Positions 10,757 to 20,665 of a DNA stretch of 64,000 nt are shown here, in pieces. The notes under the pieces were generated by a model, which was given only the letters and a program-made list of their open reading frames with translations, did no database searches and was not told the origin of the DNA. This DNA comes from Serratia fonticola (GTDB lineage: Bacteria; Pseudomonadota; Gammaproteobacteria; Enterobacterales; Enterobacteriaceae), in assembly GCF_001006005.1 (NCBI RefSeq), contig NZ_CP011254.1, positions 1,860,001 through 1,924,000 on the forward strand, written 5' to 3'. Both the position numbers and the translations under genes were made by a program. How positions within the stretch are numbered: position 1 is the stretch's first letter; every line of letters starts with the position of its first letter.

Positions 10757-11749
10757 ATGAGCAATAAAATTGGTTGGATAGATAACTTGCGTGCGCTGGC
10801 GTGCATGATGGTGGTGATGATCCACGCTACCACCTACTACGTCGCCAACGGTGTGGCAGTGGGCGAACATAACTGGGATATGGCTAACGTATTGAACTCG
10901 ATTTCACGGGCTTCGGTGCCGCTGTTCTTTATGATTTCCGGCTTTCTGTTTTTTGGTGAGCGCAGTGCCAACCAAAAACACTTTATCCGCATTACCTGCT
11001 GTATTTTGTTCTACAGCGCCATTGCCCTGATTTATATTGCCTGCTTTACCCGTATCGGCTTTTGGCCCTCGTTGCGCGCCATCCTGCAAAAGCCGGTGTT
11101 TTATCACCTGTGGTTCTTTTACGCCATTGCGGTGGTCTACCTGCTTTCGCCGCTGATCAGCGTCAAACCGGTCTCTGGCCGCTATCTGGCCGGGGTGATT
11201 GTCATTCTGGCGATTATCGCCAACCCTAATACCAGCAAGCTGACCCTGGATAATGTCCAGCTACTGCCGGTGAACCTGTACATCTATGGCGATACCTTCT
11301 ATTACCTGCTGTATGCCTTGGCAGGGCGAGCAATTGGCATGATGGCGACCCAACGGCGCGGTATGAGCCTGTTGGCGGTGCTGTGCTTTGTCGCTAGCGT
11401 GGTCCTGATTATCCGTGGCACCAAAAGCCAGATGTTTATCAACGGCAGCTTTGCCGATACGTTTTATATGTACACCGGCCCCTTGGTATTTGTGGCGGCG
11501 GTCTCGCTGCTGGTGTGGTGTAAAAACTGCCTGCCGAACCCAATCGGCTGGTTAGGCGTGATCTCCCGTCATTCGCTGGCGATCTACGGTTTTCACGCCC
11601 TGATCGTTAACGTGATGCGTAACCGCCACTGGGAGTTTCCGGCCTACCCGCTGCTGGATATCTTCTGGGTGTTTGGCATGGCGCTTGGCGTGAGCCTGCT
11701 GCTGTCGATGGGGTTACAGAAAGTGGATACCCGGCGGCTGGTGTCTTAA
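10757..11749 (+). CDS. wecH: Enterobacterial common antigen O-acetyltransferase WecH
   Basis: An integral-membrane acyltransferase-3 protein that O-acetylates GlcNAc residues of enterobacterial common antigen. The 330-residue length compares with 331 in E. coli. The family start is clear (WIDNLRALACMMVVMIHAT, with the conserved membrane histidine), as are SVPLFFMISGFLFFGERSA, KPVFYHLWFFYAIAVVYL and the late motif ISRHSLAIYGFHALI. About ten hydrophobic helices are visible. It converges on the next gene with a 4-base overlap of the 3' ends. Confidence 0.92.
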   Translation: MSNKIGWIDNLRALACMMVVMIHATTYYVANGVAVGEHNWDMANVLNSISRASVPLFFMISGFLFFGERSANQKHFIRITCCILFYSAIALIYIACFTRIGFWPSLRAILQKPVFYHLWFFYAIAVVYLLSPLISVKPVSGRYLAGVIVILAIIANPNTSKLTLDNVQLLPVNLYIYGDTFYYLLYALAGRAIGMMATQRRGMSLLAVLCFVASVVLIIRGTKSQMFINGSFADTFYMYTGPLVFVAAVSLLVWCKNCLPNPIGWLGVISRHSLAIYGFHALIVNVMRNRHWEFPAYPLLDIFWVFGMALGVSLLLSMGLQKVDTRRLVS

Positions 11750-12663
11750 GCCTGCCAGCGCTGCTGTGCCCGCCGCAGTTGGCGGCCAGAGGAGAAGCCC
11801 GCGGTTAGCGCGGCTTTTTCCAGGCCGTAGCCCTGCTGCAGCCGTTGCTGTGCGACCGCCAGCCGCAGTTGTTCATGATATTCCCGCACGCTGAGGCCGA
11901 TATGCAGACGGAACAGCCGGGCCAGATGGCGGCTGCTGACGTGGGCTTTCTCCGCCACCTGGGGGACCGACCACTCGGCCTCCGGCTCAGCGGCCATGAC
12001 ATCCTGAGCCCGATGCACGGCAGGATGCAGATGATTGCGATAGCGTAACCACGGGGAAAGCTGCGGATCGTCGCCAGAGCGGCGGAAATAAACCACCATC
12101 TCACGGGCAACCTCCAGCGCACGGTCAGCCCCACAGTATTGATTGACCAGGTGCAGCGCCAGATCGATACCGGCGGTAATGCCCGCGCTGGTAAACACCC
12201 CACGATCCTCAACAAAAATGCGGTTTTCCTTCACCAGCGCGGCCGGTGCCTGCTGGCGCAGACGGTCGATTACGGCGTGGTGAGTGGTGCAATGATAGCC
12301 GTCGAGCAAGCCTGCCTGGGCGGCTAACAGCGCGCCGGAACAGACGCAAACCAGGTTAATCTGCCGCTGGGCCAAAGCCGGGCGCAATGCCCGGAGCCAA
12401 TTGCGCGCCAGAGCCGCTTCCTCAGTAGCAAAGTAATGCGTAGAGTCCGCCACCCCCGGTATCACCAGAATATCCCCTTCGTTCCATCGTTGCGGTAAGG
12501 GAGCTAGCTGGCCGATCGTCATGCCGATAGAACAGGTCACTTGCGGCACTGGGCTGACATAGTGCAGTTGGAACTGTCCGGCAAGCCGCAATACCTCTGC
12601 CGGGCCGCTGACATCCAGTAACAGCACGTTGGGGAGCATCAGAAAGTAAACGGCCTTGGGCAT
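11746..12663 (-). CDS. GlxA-type AraC-family transcriptional regulator
   Basis: A 305-residue regulator with an N-terminal DJ-1/PfpI-like amidotransferase domain (residues about 5-190, elbow cysteine in VCVCSGALLAAQAG) and a C-terminal AraC-type double helix-turn-helix (VPQVAEKAHVSSRHLARLF and the second helix near GLEKAALTAGFSSGRQL). Such GlxA-like proteins lack proven enzymatic activity and act as sensors. The cysteine hydrolase next upstream on the same strand is a plausible target, because regulator/isochorismatase pairs are common. The ligand is unknown. Confidence 0.85.
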   Translation of the reverse strand: MPKAVYFLMLPNVLLLDVSGPAEVLRLAGQFQLHYVSPVPQVTCSIGMTIGQLAPLPQRWNEGDILVIPGVADSTHYFATEEAALARNWLRALRPALAQRQINLVCVCSGALLAAQAGLLDGYHCTTHHAVIDRLRQQAPAALVKENRIFVEDRGVFTSAGITAGIDLALHLVNQYCGADRALEVAREMVVYFRRSGDDPQLSPWLRYRNHLHPAVHRAQDVMAAEPEAEWSVPQVAEKAHVSSRHLARLFRLHIGLSVREYHEQLRLAVAQQRLQQGYGLEKAALTAGFSSGRQLRRAQQRWQA

Positions 12664-12736
12664 AACACCATCCTGTTAGGCAAAGAAATGCGTAGTCATG
12701 TGTATGGTGTGAGGTATGGCTTTGGTTCAGTGATCG

Positions 12737-12771
12737 CCCCTCACCCTAACCCTCTCCCGTAGGGAGAGGGG
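12737..12771. repeat. REP-like palindrome, copy 2 (inverted)
   Basis: cccctcaccctaaccctctc followed by ccgtagggagagggg is the same element as at 3195 in opposite orientation. With the copy at 12872 it forms a facing pair about 100 bases apart in the 309-base gap between the GlxA-type regulator and the hydrolase. Apart from this pair the gap shows nothing coding. Confidence 0.75.
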
Positions 12772-12871
12772 ACCGAACGTGCCACAACTTTACTCCCGCT
12801 CCTGACTTCTACTCCGAGAAATTTAACGGGCTACAGGTTAGCTCCCGTACCTGAATACAACACCGTACCAG

Positions 12872-12907
12872 CTCCCTCTCCCTGTGGGAGAGGGTTGGGG
12901 TGAGGGG
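12872..12907. repeat. REP-like palindrome, copy 3
   Basis: ccctctccctgtgggagagg with the gttggggtgagggg tail matches the copy at 3195-3233 nearly base for base. It lies downstream of the cysteine hydrolase, which is read from the minus strand. Confidence 0.75.
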
Positions 12908-12972
12908 AAAACACAGTGGCCGGATGACTGACAAAACGCTAGCCCCAAAAAAATCAGCAACAGGTTCGGGCA

Positions 12973-13530
12973 TTAGCTTTGAGCATGTAAAAGTTGCGCC
13001 AATGCTTCATCGACGCTGGCAATGGTGGCAAAGCGGTCGACCAGCACGGTTTCAGTATGCCGCTTTAACTGCTCGGGGGTAAAGAGGCTGCCGTCCGGAT
13101 GATGCATCGGGAAAGTGAGCGTGGCTTCGGTCACAAACGTCACTTTATAGCCCAGATCCGAGGCGACGCGGGTGGTGGTTTCACAGCATTGCTCGGTGCG
13201 AATGCCGCTGATAATCAGATGGTCGACCTGGCGTTCGCGCAGCCAGGCATCCAGGCCAGATTCAGTCAGCGCATTGTGCACTCGCTTTTGCACCGTTACG
13301 TCAGCCTGATGGCTCAGAAACGGCAGGCGTTTCACATACCCAGACGCCAAAGAGAACGGCCCCTCAGGCGAGACATGGAACACGTCGACCAGCGGCACCC
13401 CTTGCTGCTGGCAACCTGTGATCAGGCGCGTCAGCGCCTGTTGAAACACCGGCAGGTCGTCTTCCTGCCAGAACGGACGATGCTGAAAGGATTGTTGAAC
13501 ATCGATGATCAATAGTGCGCTACGTGACAT
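12973..13530 (-). CDS. Isochorismatase-family cysteine hydrolase
   Basis: A 185-residue cytoplasmic hydrolase of the isochorismatase fold. The catalytic Asp is in the start motif ALLIIDVQQSF (Asp10), the Lys in VTVQKRVHNAL and the nucleophile Cys in IISGIRTEQCCETTTR, after a position for the usual cis peptide. This triad is typical of nicotinamidase-like and N-carbamoyl hydrolases; the substrate cannot be read from sequence. It lies upstream of the GlxA-type regulator on the same strand, separated by a REP pair. Confidence 0.85.
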   Translation of the reverse strand: MSRSALLIIDVQQSFQHRPFWQEDDLPVFQQALTRLITGCQQQGVPLVDVFHVSPEGPFSLASGYVKRLPFLSHQADVTVQKRVHNALTESGLDAWLRERQVDHLIISGIRTEQCCETTTRVASDLGYKVTFVTEATLTFPMHHPDGSLFTPEQLKRHTETVLVDRFATIASVDEALAQLLHAQS

Positions 13531-13635
13531 TTTCGGCCCTCCTCAATTTGGTGTAAGACCATACTGCGCTTGCGGTAGTCCAGAAAGAAGGCCAAAAACG
13601 GCCATCATTATGGCAATAGCGGACCAGCGTTGAGG

Positions 13636-13668
13636 GGTGGTAAACCCCTCATCGATTGAGAGGGGTTA
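13636..13668 (-). terminator. Hairpin downstream of xylB
   Basis: On the minus strand, beyond the xylB stop, aacccctct and gaggggttt can pair around a short AT loop; a related arm (gaggggtggtaaacccctc) overlaps it. There is no clear T-run, so it may work as a 3' stabiliser rather than a classical terminator. Confidence 0.4.
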
Positions 13669-13687
13669 TATGTGGTTAGGGAGGGGA

Positions 13688-15139
13688 TTACATCAGCGGC
13701 TGCAGGCAGCGGTAAAGTTCGCGGAAGGTGTGGCGCTGAGCGACATAATATTGATGTCGTTCTGCATCCGGCTCATGCACCTGCTCTAACGGCAATTCAG
13801 GCAGTAGGGTGCTCAAAGGTACCCCAGGGTTCAGCGCAATCTGCGCCAGACGCGCGGCACCCAATGCCGGGCCAACGTCGCCGCCGGTGCGGTATTCCAG
13901 CCGCTGGCCGCTAATATCTGCCAGCATCTGACGCCAGAACGGGCTGCGTGCACCACCGCCAATTAAGGTGATAGCCGTGGGTTGCAGGCCGCTGGCATGC
14001 AGCACGTCCATGCCATCCGCCAGTGCAAAGCCCACCCCTTCCAACACCGCTCGTGCGAGATCGTTCGGCCCATGTTGATGAGTGAAGCCCCAGAAGGCCC
14101 CTTTGGCATTCGGGTTGTTGTGCGGCGTACGTTCGCCGGAAAGATAGGGCAAGAACCACAGCGGCGTTTCAGCAGGAGCAGCCTGCTCAACGTTACGCAG
14201 CAGGGTGGCAACACTGTCGACATTGGTTAACTGGCAGGCCCAGTCCAGGCAGGACGCCGCGCTGAGCATCACCGACATCAGGTGCCAGGTCTGCGGCAGC
14301 GCATGGCAGAAGCTGTGCACCGCGCTGGCCGGGTTACTGAGGAAACCGTCGCTGACGGCGAAGTAGACGCCAGAGGTACCCAGTGACAGCATCGCCTGCC
14401 CGGCCTGATACAGCCCGACGCCGATCGCCCCGGCGGCATTGTCACCCCCACCGGCCACCACCGGCACCGGTGCCATCCCCCAACGTTGGGCCAGTTCGCT
14501 ATGCACTTGCCCGGTGATCTGGTTACCCTCAAACAGCGCAGGCATCTGCTCACGCGTCAGCTCGCAGGCATCAAGCATGGCATCGCTCCAGTCACGTTTG
14601 GCGACGTTCAGCCACATTGTCCCTGCGGCATCGGACATATCGCTGGCAAACTCGCCGGTGATGCACCAGCGCAGGTAATCCTTCGGCAATAACACCTTAT
14701 CGATCTGCTGGAAAATCTGTGGCTCGTGCTCCTTGACCCACAATAGTTTGGGGGCGGTGAAGCCGGGCATCATCAGGTTGCCGGTGATTTCACGTGAGTT
14801 GGGTACGGTTTGTTCTAGTGCCTGGCATTGTGCAAAGCTGCGGCCATCGTTCCACAGGATGGCCGGGCGTAATACCCGCTGCTGTTTATCCAATAAGGTT
14901 GCGCCATGCATTTGCCCGGTCAGGCCAATGGCTTTGACCTGTTGCAGACTATGCTGTTTGGCCAATGACAACATGGCACGGTCGGTGGCTTGCCACCAAT
15001 CTTGCGGGTCTTGTTCAGACCATAGGGGATGGGGGCGTGAGATGGGCAGTGGTTCACTCTGGCTGGCCAGCAGTTGGCCTTGCTCGCCTAGCAGGATGAC
15101 TTTCACGCCGGAAGTACCGAGATCGATTCCAATGTACAT
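13688..15139 (-). CDS. xylB: Xylulokinase
   Basis: XylB phosphorylates D-xylulose to xylulose 5-phosphate, feeding the pentose phosphate pathway. It is 483 residues from the chosen ATG (E. coli 484). The FGGY-kinase N-terminus is MYIGIDLGTSGVKVILL with the phosphate-1 loop; the sugar-binding segment GLTGQMHGATLLD and the C-terminal ATP motif LIGGGARSPFWRQMLAD follow. The ATG at 15139 is preferred over the in-frame GTG six bases earlier because aaaggat sits at proper distance only for the ATG. It is the second gene of xylAB, 51 bases after xylA. Confidence 0.95.
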   Translation of the reverse strand: MYIGIDLGTSGVKVILLGEQGQLLASQSEPLPISRPHPLWSEQDPQDWWQATDRAMLSLAKQHSLQQVKAIGLTGQMHGATLLDKQQRVLRPAILWNDGRSFAQCQALEQTVPNSREITGNLMMPGFTAPKLLWVKEHEPQIFQQIDKVLLPKDYLRWCITGEFASDMSDAAGTMWLNVAKRDWSDAMLDACELTREQMPALFEGNQITGQVHSELAQRWGMAPVPVVAGGGDNAAGAIGVGLYQAGQAMLSLGTSGVYFAVSDGFLSNPASAVHSFCHALPQTWHLMSVMLSAASCLDWACQLTNVDSVATLLRNVEQAAPAETPLWFLPYLSGERTPHNNPNAKGAFWGFTHQHGPNDLARAVLEGVGFALADGMDVLHASGLQPTAITLIGGGARSPFWRQMLADISGQRLEYRTGGDVGPALGAARLAQIALNPGVPLSTLLPELPLEQVHEPDAERHQYYVAQRHTFRELYRCLQPLM

Positions 15140-15190
15140 GAGCACGGATCCTTTGAAGCGCGCTGAGCGGACCCACCGCGCCGTAGAGAG

Positions 15191-16510
15191 TTAGCCGAAC
15201 AGGTAGCGGTTAACCAGATTCTCCAGCTTTTCCTGATGCCCGCTGGCATGTTGTGGGGCCAGCACCTGTTGCTCGGCGTGCTGTGCCAGCGCTTCGAGCG
15301 ACAGTTTCCCTTGCAGGATCTGTTGGCCCAGCTCGCCGTTCCAACCGGCATAGCGTTTGGCAACCTGCTGATGTAGCTGGCCATCCTCGATCATGCGGGC
15401 GGCCACTTTCAGCGCCAGCGCCATGGTGTCCATAGCGCCGATATGGCCGTAGAACAGATCATATTTGTCGGTACTTTGGCGGCGCACCTTGGAATCGAAG
15501 TTCAGCCCGCCGGTAGTGAAGCCGCCAGCCTTGAGGATTTCGAACATCACCAGCGCGTTTTCTTCCACGCTGTTCGGGAACTGATCGGTATCCCAACCTA
15601 GCTGTGGATCGCCCCGGTTGGCATCGACCGAGCCGAAAATCCCTAGCGCGATGGCGGTGGCGATCTCGTGGTGGAACGAATGCCCGGCCAGCGTAGCGTG
15701 GTTGGCCTCGATGTTCACCTTGATCTCTTTTTCCAGGCCGAACTGTTTAAGGAAACCGTAAACGGTGGCGACGTCGTAATCGTACTGATGTTTGGTCGGC
15801 TCCTGGGGTTTTGGCTCGATCAGCAGCGTTCCCTGGAAGCCGATCTTATGTTTGTGTTCAACCACCATCTGCATAAAGCGGCCAATCTGTTCACGCTCCT
15901 GACGCAGATCGGTATTGAGCAGGGTTTCATAGCCTTCACGCCCGCCCCACAGCACATAGTTTTCACCGCCCAGTTTGTGGGTGGCATTCATGGCCGTGAA
16001 CACCTGAGTTGCTGCCCAACTGAAAACTTCCGGATCCGGGTTGGTCGCTGCCCCGGCACCGTAACGTGGATGGGTGAAGCAGTTGGCGGTGCCCCACAGC
16101 AGCTTCACGCCGCTGCTTTGCTGCTTCTCTGCCAGCACGTCGGTCATGATTGCGAAGTTGTTCAGATACTCTTTTAGCGTGGCCCCTTCCGGTGATACGT
16201 CGATATCGTGGAAGCAGTAATAAGGCACGTTCAGCTTATGGAAAAACTCGAATGCTACATCGGCCTTGCGTTTAGCCAGCTCCAGCGCTTCGCCCGGCTG
16301 TTGCCAAGGGCGATCGAAGGCCCCAATGCCGAACATGTCTGCCCCGTTCCAGCAGAAGGTGTGCCAGTAGCAGGCGGCGAAGCGCAGGTGATCGGCCATA
16401 CGCTTGCCGAGGATGATTTCATCGGGGTTGTAGTGGCGGAAAGCCAACGGGTTATTGCTGCTGGTGCCTTCGTAACGAACCTGTTCAAGCTGATCAAAAT
16501 AGGATTGCAT
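15191..16510 (-). CDS. xylA: Xylose isomerase
   Basis: XylA converts D-xylose to D-xylulose in the cytoplasm using divalent metal. The 439-residue product matches E. coli (440). The metal- and substrate-binding motifs are present: [12 protein letters not shown] with the active-site His, the [14 protein letters not shown] segment, [16 protein letters not shown] with the metal Glu, and [16 protein letters not shown] good aaggag precedes the ATG. Transcription is divergent from xylF across a 376-base control region expected to bind XylR and CRP. Confidence 0.97.
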   Translation of the reverse strand: MQSYFDQLEQVRYEGTSSNNPLAFRHYNPDEIILGKRMADHLRFAACYWHTFCWNGADMFGIGAFDRPWQQPGEALELAKRKADVAFEFFHKLNVPYYCFHDIDVSPEGATLKEYLNNFAIMTDVLAEKQQSSGVKLLWGTANCFTHPRYGAGAATNPDPEVFSWAATQVFTAMNATHKLGGENYVLWGGREGYETLLNTDLRQEREQIGRFMQMVVEHKHKIGFQGTLLIEPKPQEPTKHQYDYDVATVYGFLKQFGLEKEIKVNIEANHATLAGHSFHHEIATAIALGIFGSVDANRGDPQLGWDTDQFPNSVEENALVMFEILKAGGFTTGGLNFDSKVRRQSTDKYDLFYGHIGAMDTMALALKVAARMIEDGQLHQQVAKRYAGWNGELGQQILQGKLSLEALAQHAEQQVLAPQHASGHQEKLENLVNRYLFG

Positions 16511-16886
16511 GAGTGACTCCTTGGTAGCGGTGCCCGGCGAAAAGGATGCGGGATGCGCTCATCTTCGGAGTAAGTGGTGGAATGCTCAATTACGTTATTT
16601 CACTCTTAAATTCACAGAATTATTAAATGTGCGCGGGATCTCATTATTCAACGAAGGGCCGGTTTTACTGGCCGCGGGTTATTTCACAGGTTTAAAACAT
16701 GACCGCCATCATAAAATCAACATTAAACCAAAAACCGTAATTCACTGGTGAAAATCTGTAATTGCTGAACACCGCATAAGCGACAACAATCCACTGGAAG
16801 TTTCGTGTTTTATCTCGTCACCTTTCAATTTTGCCGTTTGAAAGCGTACGGATAACTATTTCCCTACACAACTCAAGGGTTATAAA
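16511..16886. promoter_or_regulatory. xylA-xylF divergent control region
   Basis: This 376-base AT-rich gap separates divergent xylAB and xylFGH. Visible elements are a CRP-like site near the middle (listed separately) and a pair of tgtaatt/cgtaatt half-repeats at about 16735-16765 with nearby gaaaa, which could be XylR contacts. In E. coli one CRP site and two XylR sites lie between the same genes. The XylR assignment is inference. Confidence 0.6.
16628..16643. promoter_or_regulatory. Candidate CRP site for the xyl operons
   Basis: TGTGCgcgggaTCTCA keeps four of five consensus bases in each half with the right 6-base spacer. It lies 118 bases from the xylA start and about 245 from xylF, comparable with the shared CRP site known between these genes in E. 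coli. Confidence 0.45.
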
Positions 16887-17882
16887 ATGAAATTCAAACC
16901 ACTCTTGCTTTCTGCTTGCGCACTGCTGCTACTGGCCAGCCAACCGGGCTACAGCCAACAGATTAAAATCGGGATGGCCATCGACGACCTGCGTCTGGAG
17001 CGTTGGCAAAAAGACCGCGATATTTTTGTCAAGAAAGCCAACGCCCTGGGGGCCGATGTGTTTGTTCAGTCGGCCAACGGCAATGAAGAAACCCAAATGG
17101 CGCAGATCGAGAATATGATCAATCGTGGCGTCGATGTCCTGGTGATCATCCCTTATAACGGCCAGGTGCTGAGCAACGTGATCCGCGAGGCGAAACGTGA
17201 AGGCATCAAGGTCCTGGCCTATGACCGCATGATCAACAATGCCGATATCGATTTCTACATCTCGTTTGATAATGAGAAAGTGGGTGAGATGCAGGCGGAA
17301 AGCCTGGTGCAGCGCGTGCCGCAGGGCAACTACTTTCTGATGGGCGGCTCGCCGGTGGATAATAACGCCAAGCTGTTCCGCAAGGGGCAGATGACCGTGC
17401 TGCAACCGCTGATCGACAGCGGCAAGATCAAAGTGGTGGGCGATCAGTGGGCCGACGGCTGGCTGCCGGAAAACGCGCTGAAGATTATGGAAAACGCTCT
17501 GACGGCCAACAATAACCATATCGATGCGGTCGTGGCCTCCAACGATGCTACCGCCGGTGGAGCCATTCAGGCACTCGCTGCGCAAGGGCTGGCGGGCAAG
17601 GTGGCGATCTCTGGCCAGGACGCCGATCTGGCAGCGGTAAAACGCATCGTAGCGGGCACCCAGACCATGACGGTCTATAAACCGATCAGCAAACTGGCCG
17701 ACGAAGCGGCGGATATCGCCGTGCAGCTGGGCAAAGGGGAACAACCCAAGTCCAACGCCAAATTAAATAATGGCAGTAAAGAGGTTTCGGCCTGGCTATT
17801 AACCCCGGTACAGGTGGATAAAACGAATATCGAGAGTACGATTATTGCCGATGGTTTCCATAAGCAATCGGACCTTAATTAA
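16887..17882 (+). CDS. xylF: D-xylose ABC transporter periplasmic binding protein
   Basis: XylF is the periplasmic receptor that delivers D-xylose to XylGH. It is 331 residues (E. coli 330). The Sec signal peptide covers residues 1 to about 23 (LLLSACALLLLASQPGYSQ), followed by the mature start QIKIGMAIDDLRLERWQKD. The ribose-binding-protein fold is shown by NMINRGVDVLVIIPYN and the later VVASNDATAGGAIQALA. It heads the xylFGHR run; xylG follows after 28 bases. Confidence 0.97.
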   Translation: MKFKPLLLSACALLLLASQPGYSQQIKIGMAIDDLRLERWQKDRDIFVKKANALGADVFVQSANGNEETQMAQIENMINRGVDVLVIIPYNGQVLSNVIREAKREGIKVLAYDRMINNADIDFYISFDNEKVGEMQAESLVQRVPQGNYFLMGGSPVDNNAKLFRKGQMTVLQPLIDSGKIKVVGDQWADGWLPENALKIMENALTANNNHIDAVVASNDATAGGAIQALAAQGLAGKVAISGQDADLAAVKRIVAGTQTMTVYKPISKLADEAADIAVQLGKGEQPKSNAKLNNGSKEVSAWLLTPVQVDKTNIESTIIADGFHKQSDLN

Positions 17883-17910
17883 TGACCATGCCATCTGGGG
17901 GGAATGAATA

Positions 17911-19452
17911 ATGCCCTGCCTGTTAGAAATGCGAAATATCACTAAACAATTCGGCGCAGTGAAAGCCGTGGATAATGTCAGCCTGCACTTGGAGGCAGGG
18001 CAGGTATTATCCTTGTGCGGTGAAAATGGCTCAGGAAAATCCACCTTGATGAAAGTGCTGTGCGGAATATATCCGCACGGCAGTTATCAGGGCGATATTT
18101 ATTTTTCGGGCGAGATCGTTACGGCGAAAACCATTCGCGACACCGAGCAGAAAGGCATCGCCATCATTCACCAGGAATTGGCCCTGGTGAAGCAGATGAC
18201 GGTGCTGGAGAACCTGTTTCTCGGCAACGAGTGGGGCCGCTATGGGGTGATGGATTACGACAACATGTACCTGCGCTGCCAGCGCATGCTGGCGCAGGTC
18301 AAGCTGGAGGTTGACCCCAATACCCGCGTGGGTGAACTGGGGTTGGGCCAACAGCAACTGGTAGAGATCGCCAAGGCCTTGAACAAACAGGTGCGCCTGC
18401 TGGTACTCGATGAGCCCACCGCCTCATTGACCGAAAGTGAAACCGCCACGTTGCTGGCGATCATTGCGGATCTGCGCGATCACGGGATCGCCTGTATCTA
18501 TATTTCGCACAAGCTCAACGAGGTGAAAGCGATCTCGGACTTTATCTGCGTGATCCGCGATGGCAAGCACATTGGCACCCGGCCTGCGGCGGAGATGAGT
18601 GAGGACGATATCATCGCCATGATGGTTGGCCGTGAACTGACCGAGCTGTATCCGCAGGAACCCCATACCATCGGTGAGGTGGTCCTGCAGGTGGAAAACC
18701 TCACTGCCTGGCACCCGGTCAACCGGCATATCCGCCGGGCCGATAATGTGTCTTTTACTTTGCGGCGTGGGGAGATCCTCGGCGTGGCCGGGCTGGTTGG
18801 CTCCGGGCGTACCGAAACCATGCAGTGCCTGTTTGGCGCCTATGCGGGGCGTTGGCAGGGCAATATCACCATCGCAGGGCAGGCCGCCACCATCACCAAC
18901 TGCCGCGAGGCAATGCGATATGGCATCGCCATGGTGCCAGAAGACCGCAAGCGCGACGGCATCGTGCCGGTGATGGGCGTGGGGGCCAACATCACGTTGG
19001 CGGCGTTGGGGGATTTCAGTGGCGCATTGACGGTGCTAGATGATGCGCAGGAGCAGGCGACTATCCAACAATCGCTGGCACGGTTACGGGTAAAAACGTC
19101 TTCTGCGGAGCTGGCTATTGCCCGTCTCAGCGGGGGTAACCAGCAGAAAGCCATCCTGGCGAAGTGCCTGTTGCTGAACCCGCAAATCCTCATTCTGGAT
19201 GAGCCAACGCGCGGCATTGATATCGGTGCCAAGCAAGAGATTTACAAATTAATCAATCAATTGGCACAGCGGGGGCTCGCGGTGATTGTGGTGTCCTCCG
19301 AATTGCCGGAGGTGCTGGGGTTAAGCGATCGGGTATTGGTGATGCACCAGGGGCAGATTAAAGCCGATCTGGTGAACCGCGATCTGACCCAGGAACAGGT
19401 AATGGAAGCGGCCTTAAGGAGTGAAACACATGTTGAAAAGCACGCAATCTGA
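17911..19452 (+). CDS. xylG: D-xylose ABC transporter ATP-binding protein
   Basis: XylG energises xylose import with two fused ABC ATPase domains. It is 513 residues, as in E. coli. The first domain has Walker [10 protein letters not shown], signature [15 protein letters not shown] and Walker [14 protein letters not shown]. The second has the modified P-loop GLVGSGRTE, signature [15 protein letters not shown] and [13 protein letters not shown], the pattern usual for sugar importers. Its 3' end overlaps the xylH start by 23 bases. Confidence 0.97.
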   Translation: MPCLLEMRNITKQFGAVKAVDNVSLHLEAGQVLSLCGENGSGKSTLMKVLCGIYPHGSYQGDIYFSGEIVTAKTIRDTEQKGIAIIHQELALVKQMTVLENLFLGNEWGRYGVMDYDNMYLRCQRMLAQVKLEVDPNTRVGELGLGQQQLVEIAKALNKQVRLLVLDEPTASLTESETATLLAIIADLRDHGIACIYISHKLNEVKAISDFICVIRDGKHIGTRPAAEMSEDDIIAMMVGRELTELYPQEPHTIGEVVLQVENLTAWHPVNRHIRRADNVSFTLRRGEILGVAGLVGSGRTETMQCLFGAYAGRWQGNITIAGQAATITNCREAMRYGIAMVPEDRKRDGIVPVMGVGANITLAALGDFSGALTVLDDAQEQATIQQSLARLRVKTSSAELAIARLSGGNQQKAILAKCLLLNPQILILDEPTRGIDIGAKQEIYKLINQLAQRGLAVIVVSSELPEVLGLSDRVLVMHQGQIKADLVNRDLTQEQVMEAALRSETHVEKHAI

Positions 19453-20614
19453 AGCCAGCCTGCCGCCAGTGGGGGCGAAAAAGCCGCCGTTCGGGCTGAA
19501 AACCGTCAACCTGCAGGTGTTCGTGATGCTGGCGGCGATCGCCGTCATCATGCTGTTCTTTACCTTTACCACCGAAGGGGCCTATCTCAGCGCCCGTAAT
19601 ATCTCCAACCTGCTGCGCCAGACGGCGATCACCGGCATTCTGGCGGTGGGCATGGTGTTCGTGATTATTTCGGCGGAGATCGACCTTTCCGTTGGCTCAA
19701 TGATGGGGCTGTTGGGGGGCGTGGCGGCGATATTTGACGTCTGGTTCGGCTGGCCGCTGCCGTTGACCATTGCGGTCACGCTGTTGGCGGGGCTGTTACT
19801 GGGGGCGTGGAATGGCTGGTGGGTAGCCTATCGTAAAGTCCCTTCGTTTATCGTCACTCTGGCGGGGATGTTGGCGTTTCGCGGCATTCTGATCGGCATT
19901 ACCAATGGCACCACCGTGTCACCTACCAGCAATGCCATGTCACAGATTGGCCAGAGCTACCTGCCCAACGGAGTGGGGTTTAGCATTGGCGCTATCGGCC
20001 TGATGCTGTTTGTGGCCTGGCAGTGGCGGCGGCGTAGTAGACGTACGCAACTGGGCTTGCCGGTGGCGGCAGCGAGCGGCGATGTCACCCGGCAGAGCAT
20101 TATGGCAATCCTGGTATTAGGGGCAATATACCTGCTGAACGACTATCGTGGGGTGCCAACGCCGGTGCTGATCCTGACCGCATTGATGCTGGCTGGGATC
20201 TTTATGGCGTCGCGTACCGCCTTTGGCCGTCGCATTTATGCCATCGGCGGTAATATCGATGCCGCGCGGCTTTCCGGGGTTAACGTTGAGCGTACCAAGC
20301 TGGCGGTGTTTGCCATCAACGGCCTGATGGTGGCGATTGCCGGGCTGATCCTCAGTTCGCGCCTGGGGGCCGGTTCGCCTTCTGCCGGTAACATTGCCGA
20401 GCTGGATGCTATCGCCGCCTGCGTGATCGGTGGCACCAGCCTGGCGGGGGGGATCGGTAGCGTGGCGGGAGCGGTGATGGGGGCGTTTATCATGGCCTCA
20501 TTGGATAACGGCATGAGTATGTTGGACGTGCCGACGTTCTGGCAATATATCGTCAAAGGCGCGATCCTGCTGCTGGCGGTGTGGATGGATTCCGCGACCA
20601 AACGCCGTGTCTAG
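19430..20614 (+). CDS. xylH: D-xylose ABC transporter permease
   Basis: XylH forms the inner-membrane channel of the xylose importer, presumably as a dimer. From the ATG at 19430, which has aaggag in front, it is 394 residues (E. coli 393). About ten membrane helices are visible, with the conserved permease segments [17 protein letters not shown] and [19 protein letters not shown]. An in-frame GTG three codons earlier is less well placed. xylR follows after 51 bases. Confidence 0.96.
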   Translation: MLKSTQSEASLPPVGAKKPPFGLKTVNLQVFVMLAAIAVIMLFFTFTTEGAYLSARNISNLLRQTAITGILAVGMVFVIISAEIDLSVGSMMGLLGGVAAIFDVWFGWPLPLTIAVTLLAGLLLGAWNGWWVAYRKVPSFIVTLAGMLAFRGILIGITNGTTVSPTSNAMSQIGQSYLPNGVGFSIGAIGLMLFVAWQWRRRSRRTQLGLPVAAASGDVTRQSIMAILVLGAIYLLNDYRGVPTPVLILTALMLAGIFMASRTAFGRRIYAIGGNIDAARLSGVNVERTKLAVFAINGLMVAIAGLILSSRLGAGSPSAGNIAELDAIAACVIGGTSLAGGIGSVAGAVMGAFIMASLDNGMSMLDVPTFWQYIVKGAILLLAVWMDSATKRRV

Positions 20615-20665
20615 GCGCGGCTTCACACTTGTAGCTGTGACCGTATTTATTACTGGGGAGCCCCC

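Noticed and set aside
16509..16751. 80-codon frame in the xylA-xylF control region
   Set aside because: It lies in a known type of divergent control region and has no coding character.
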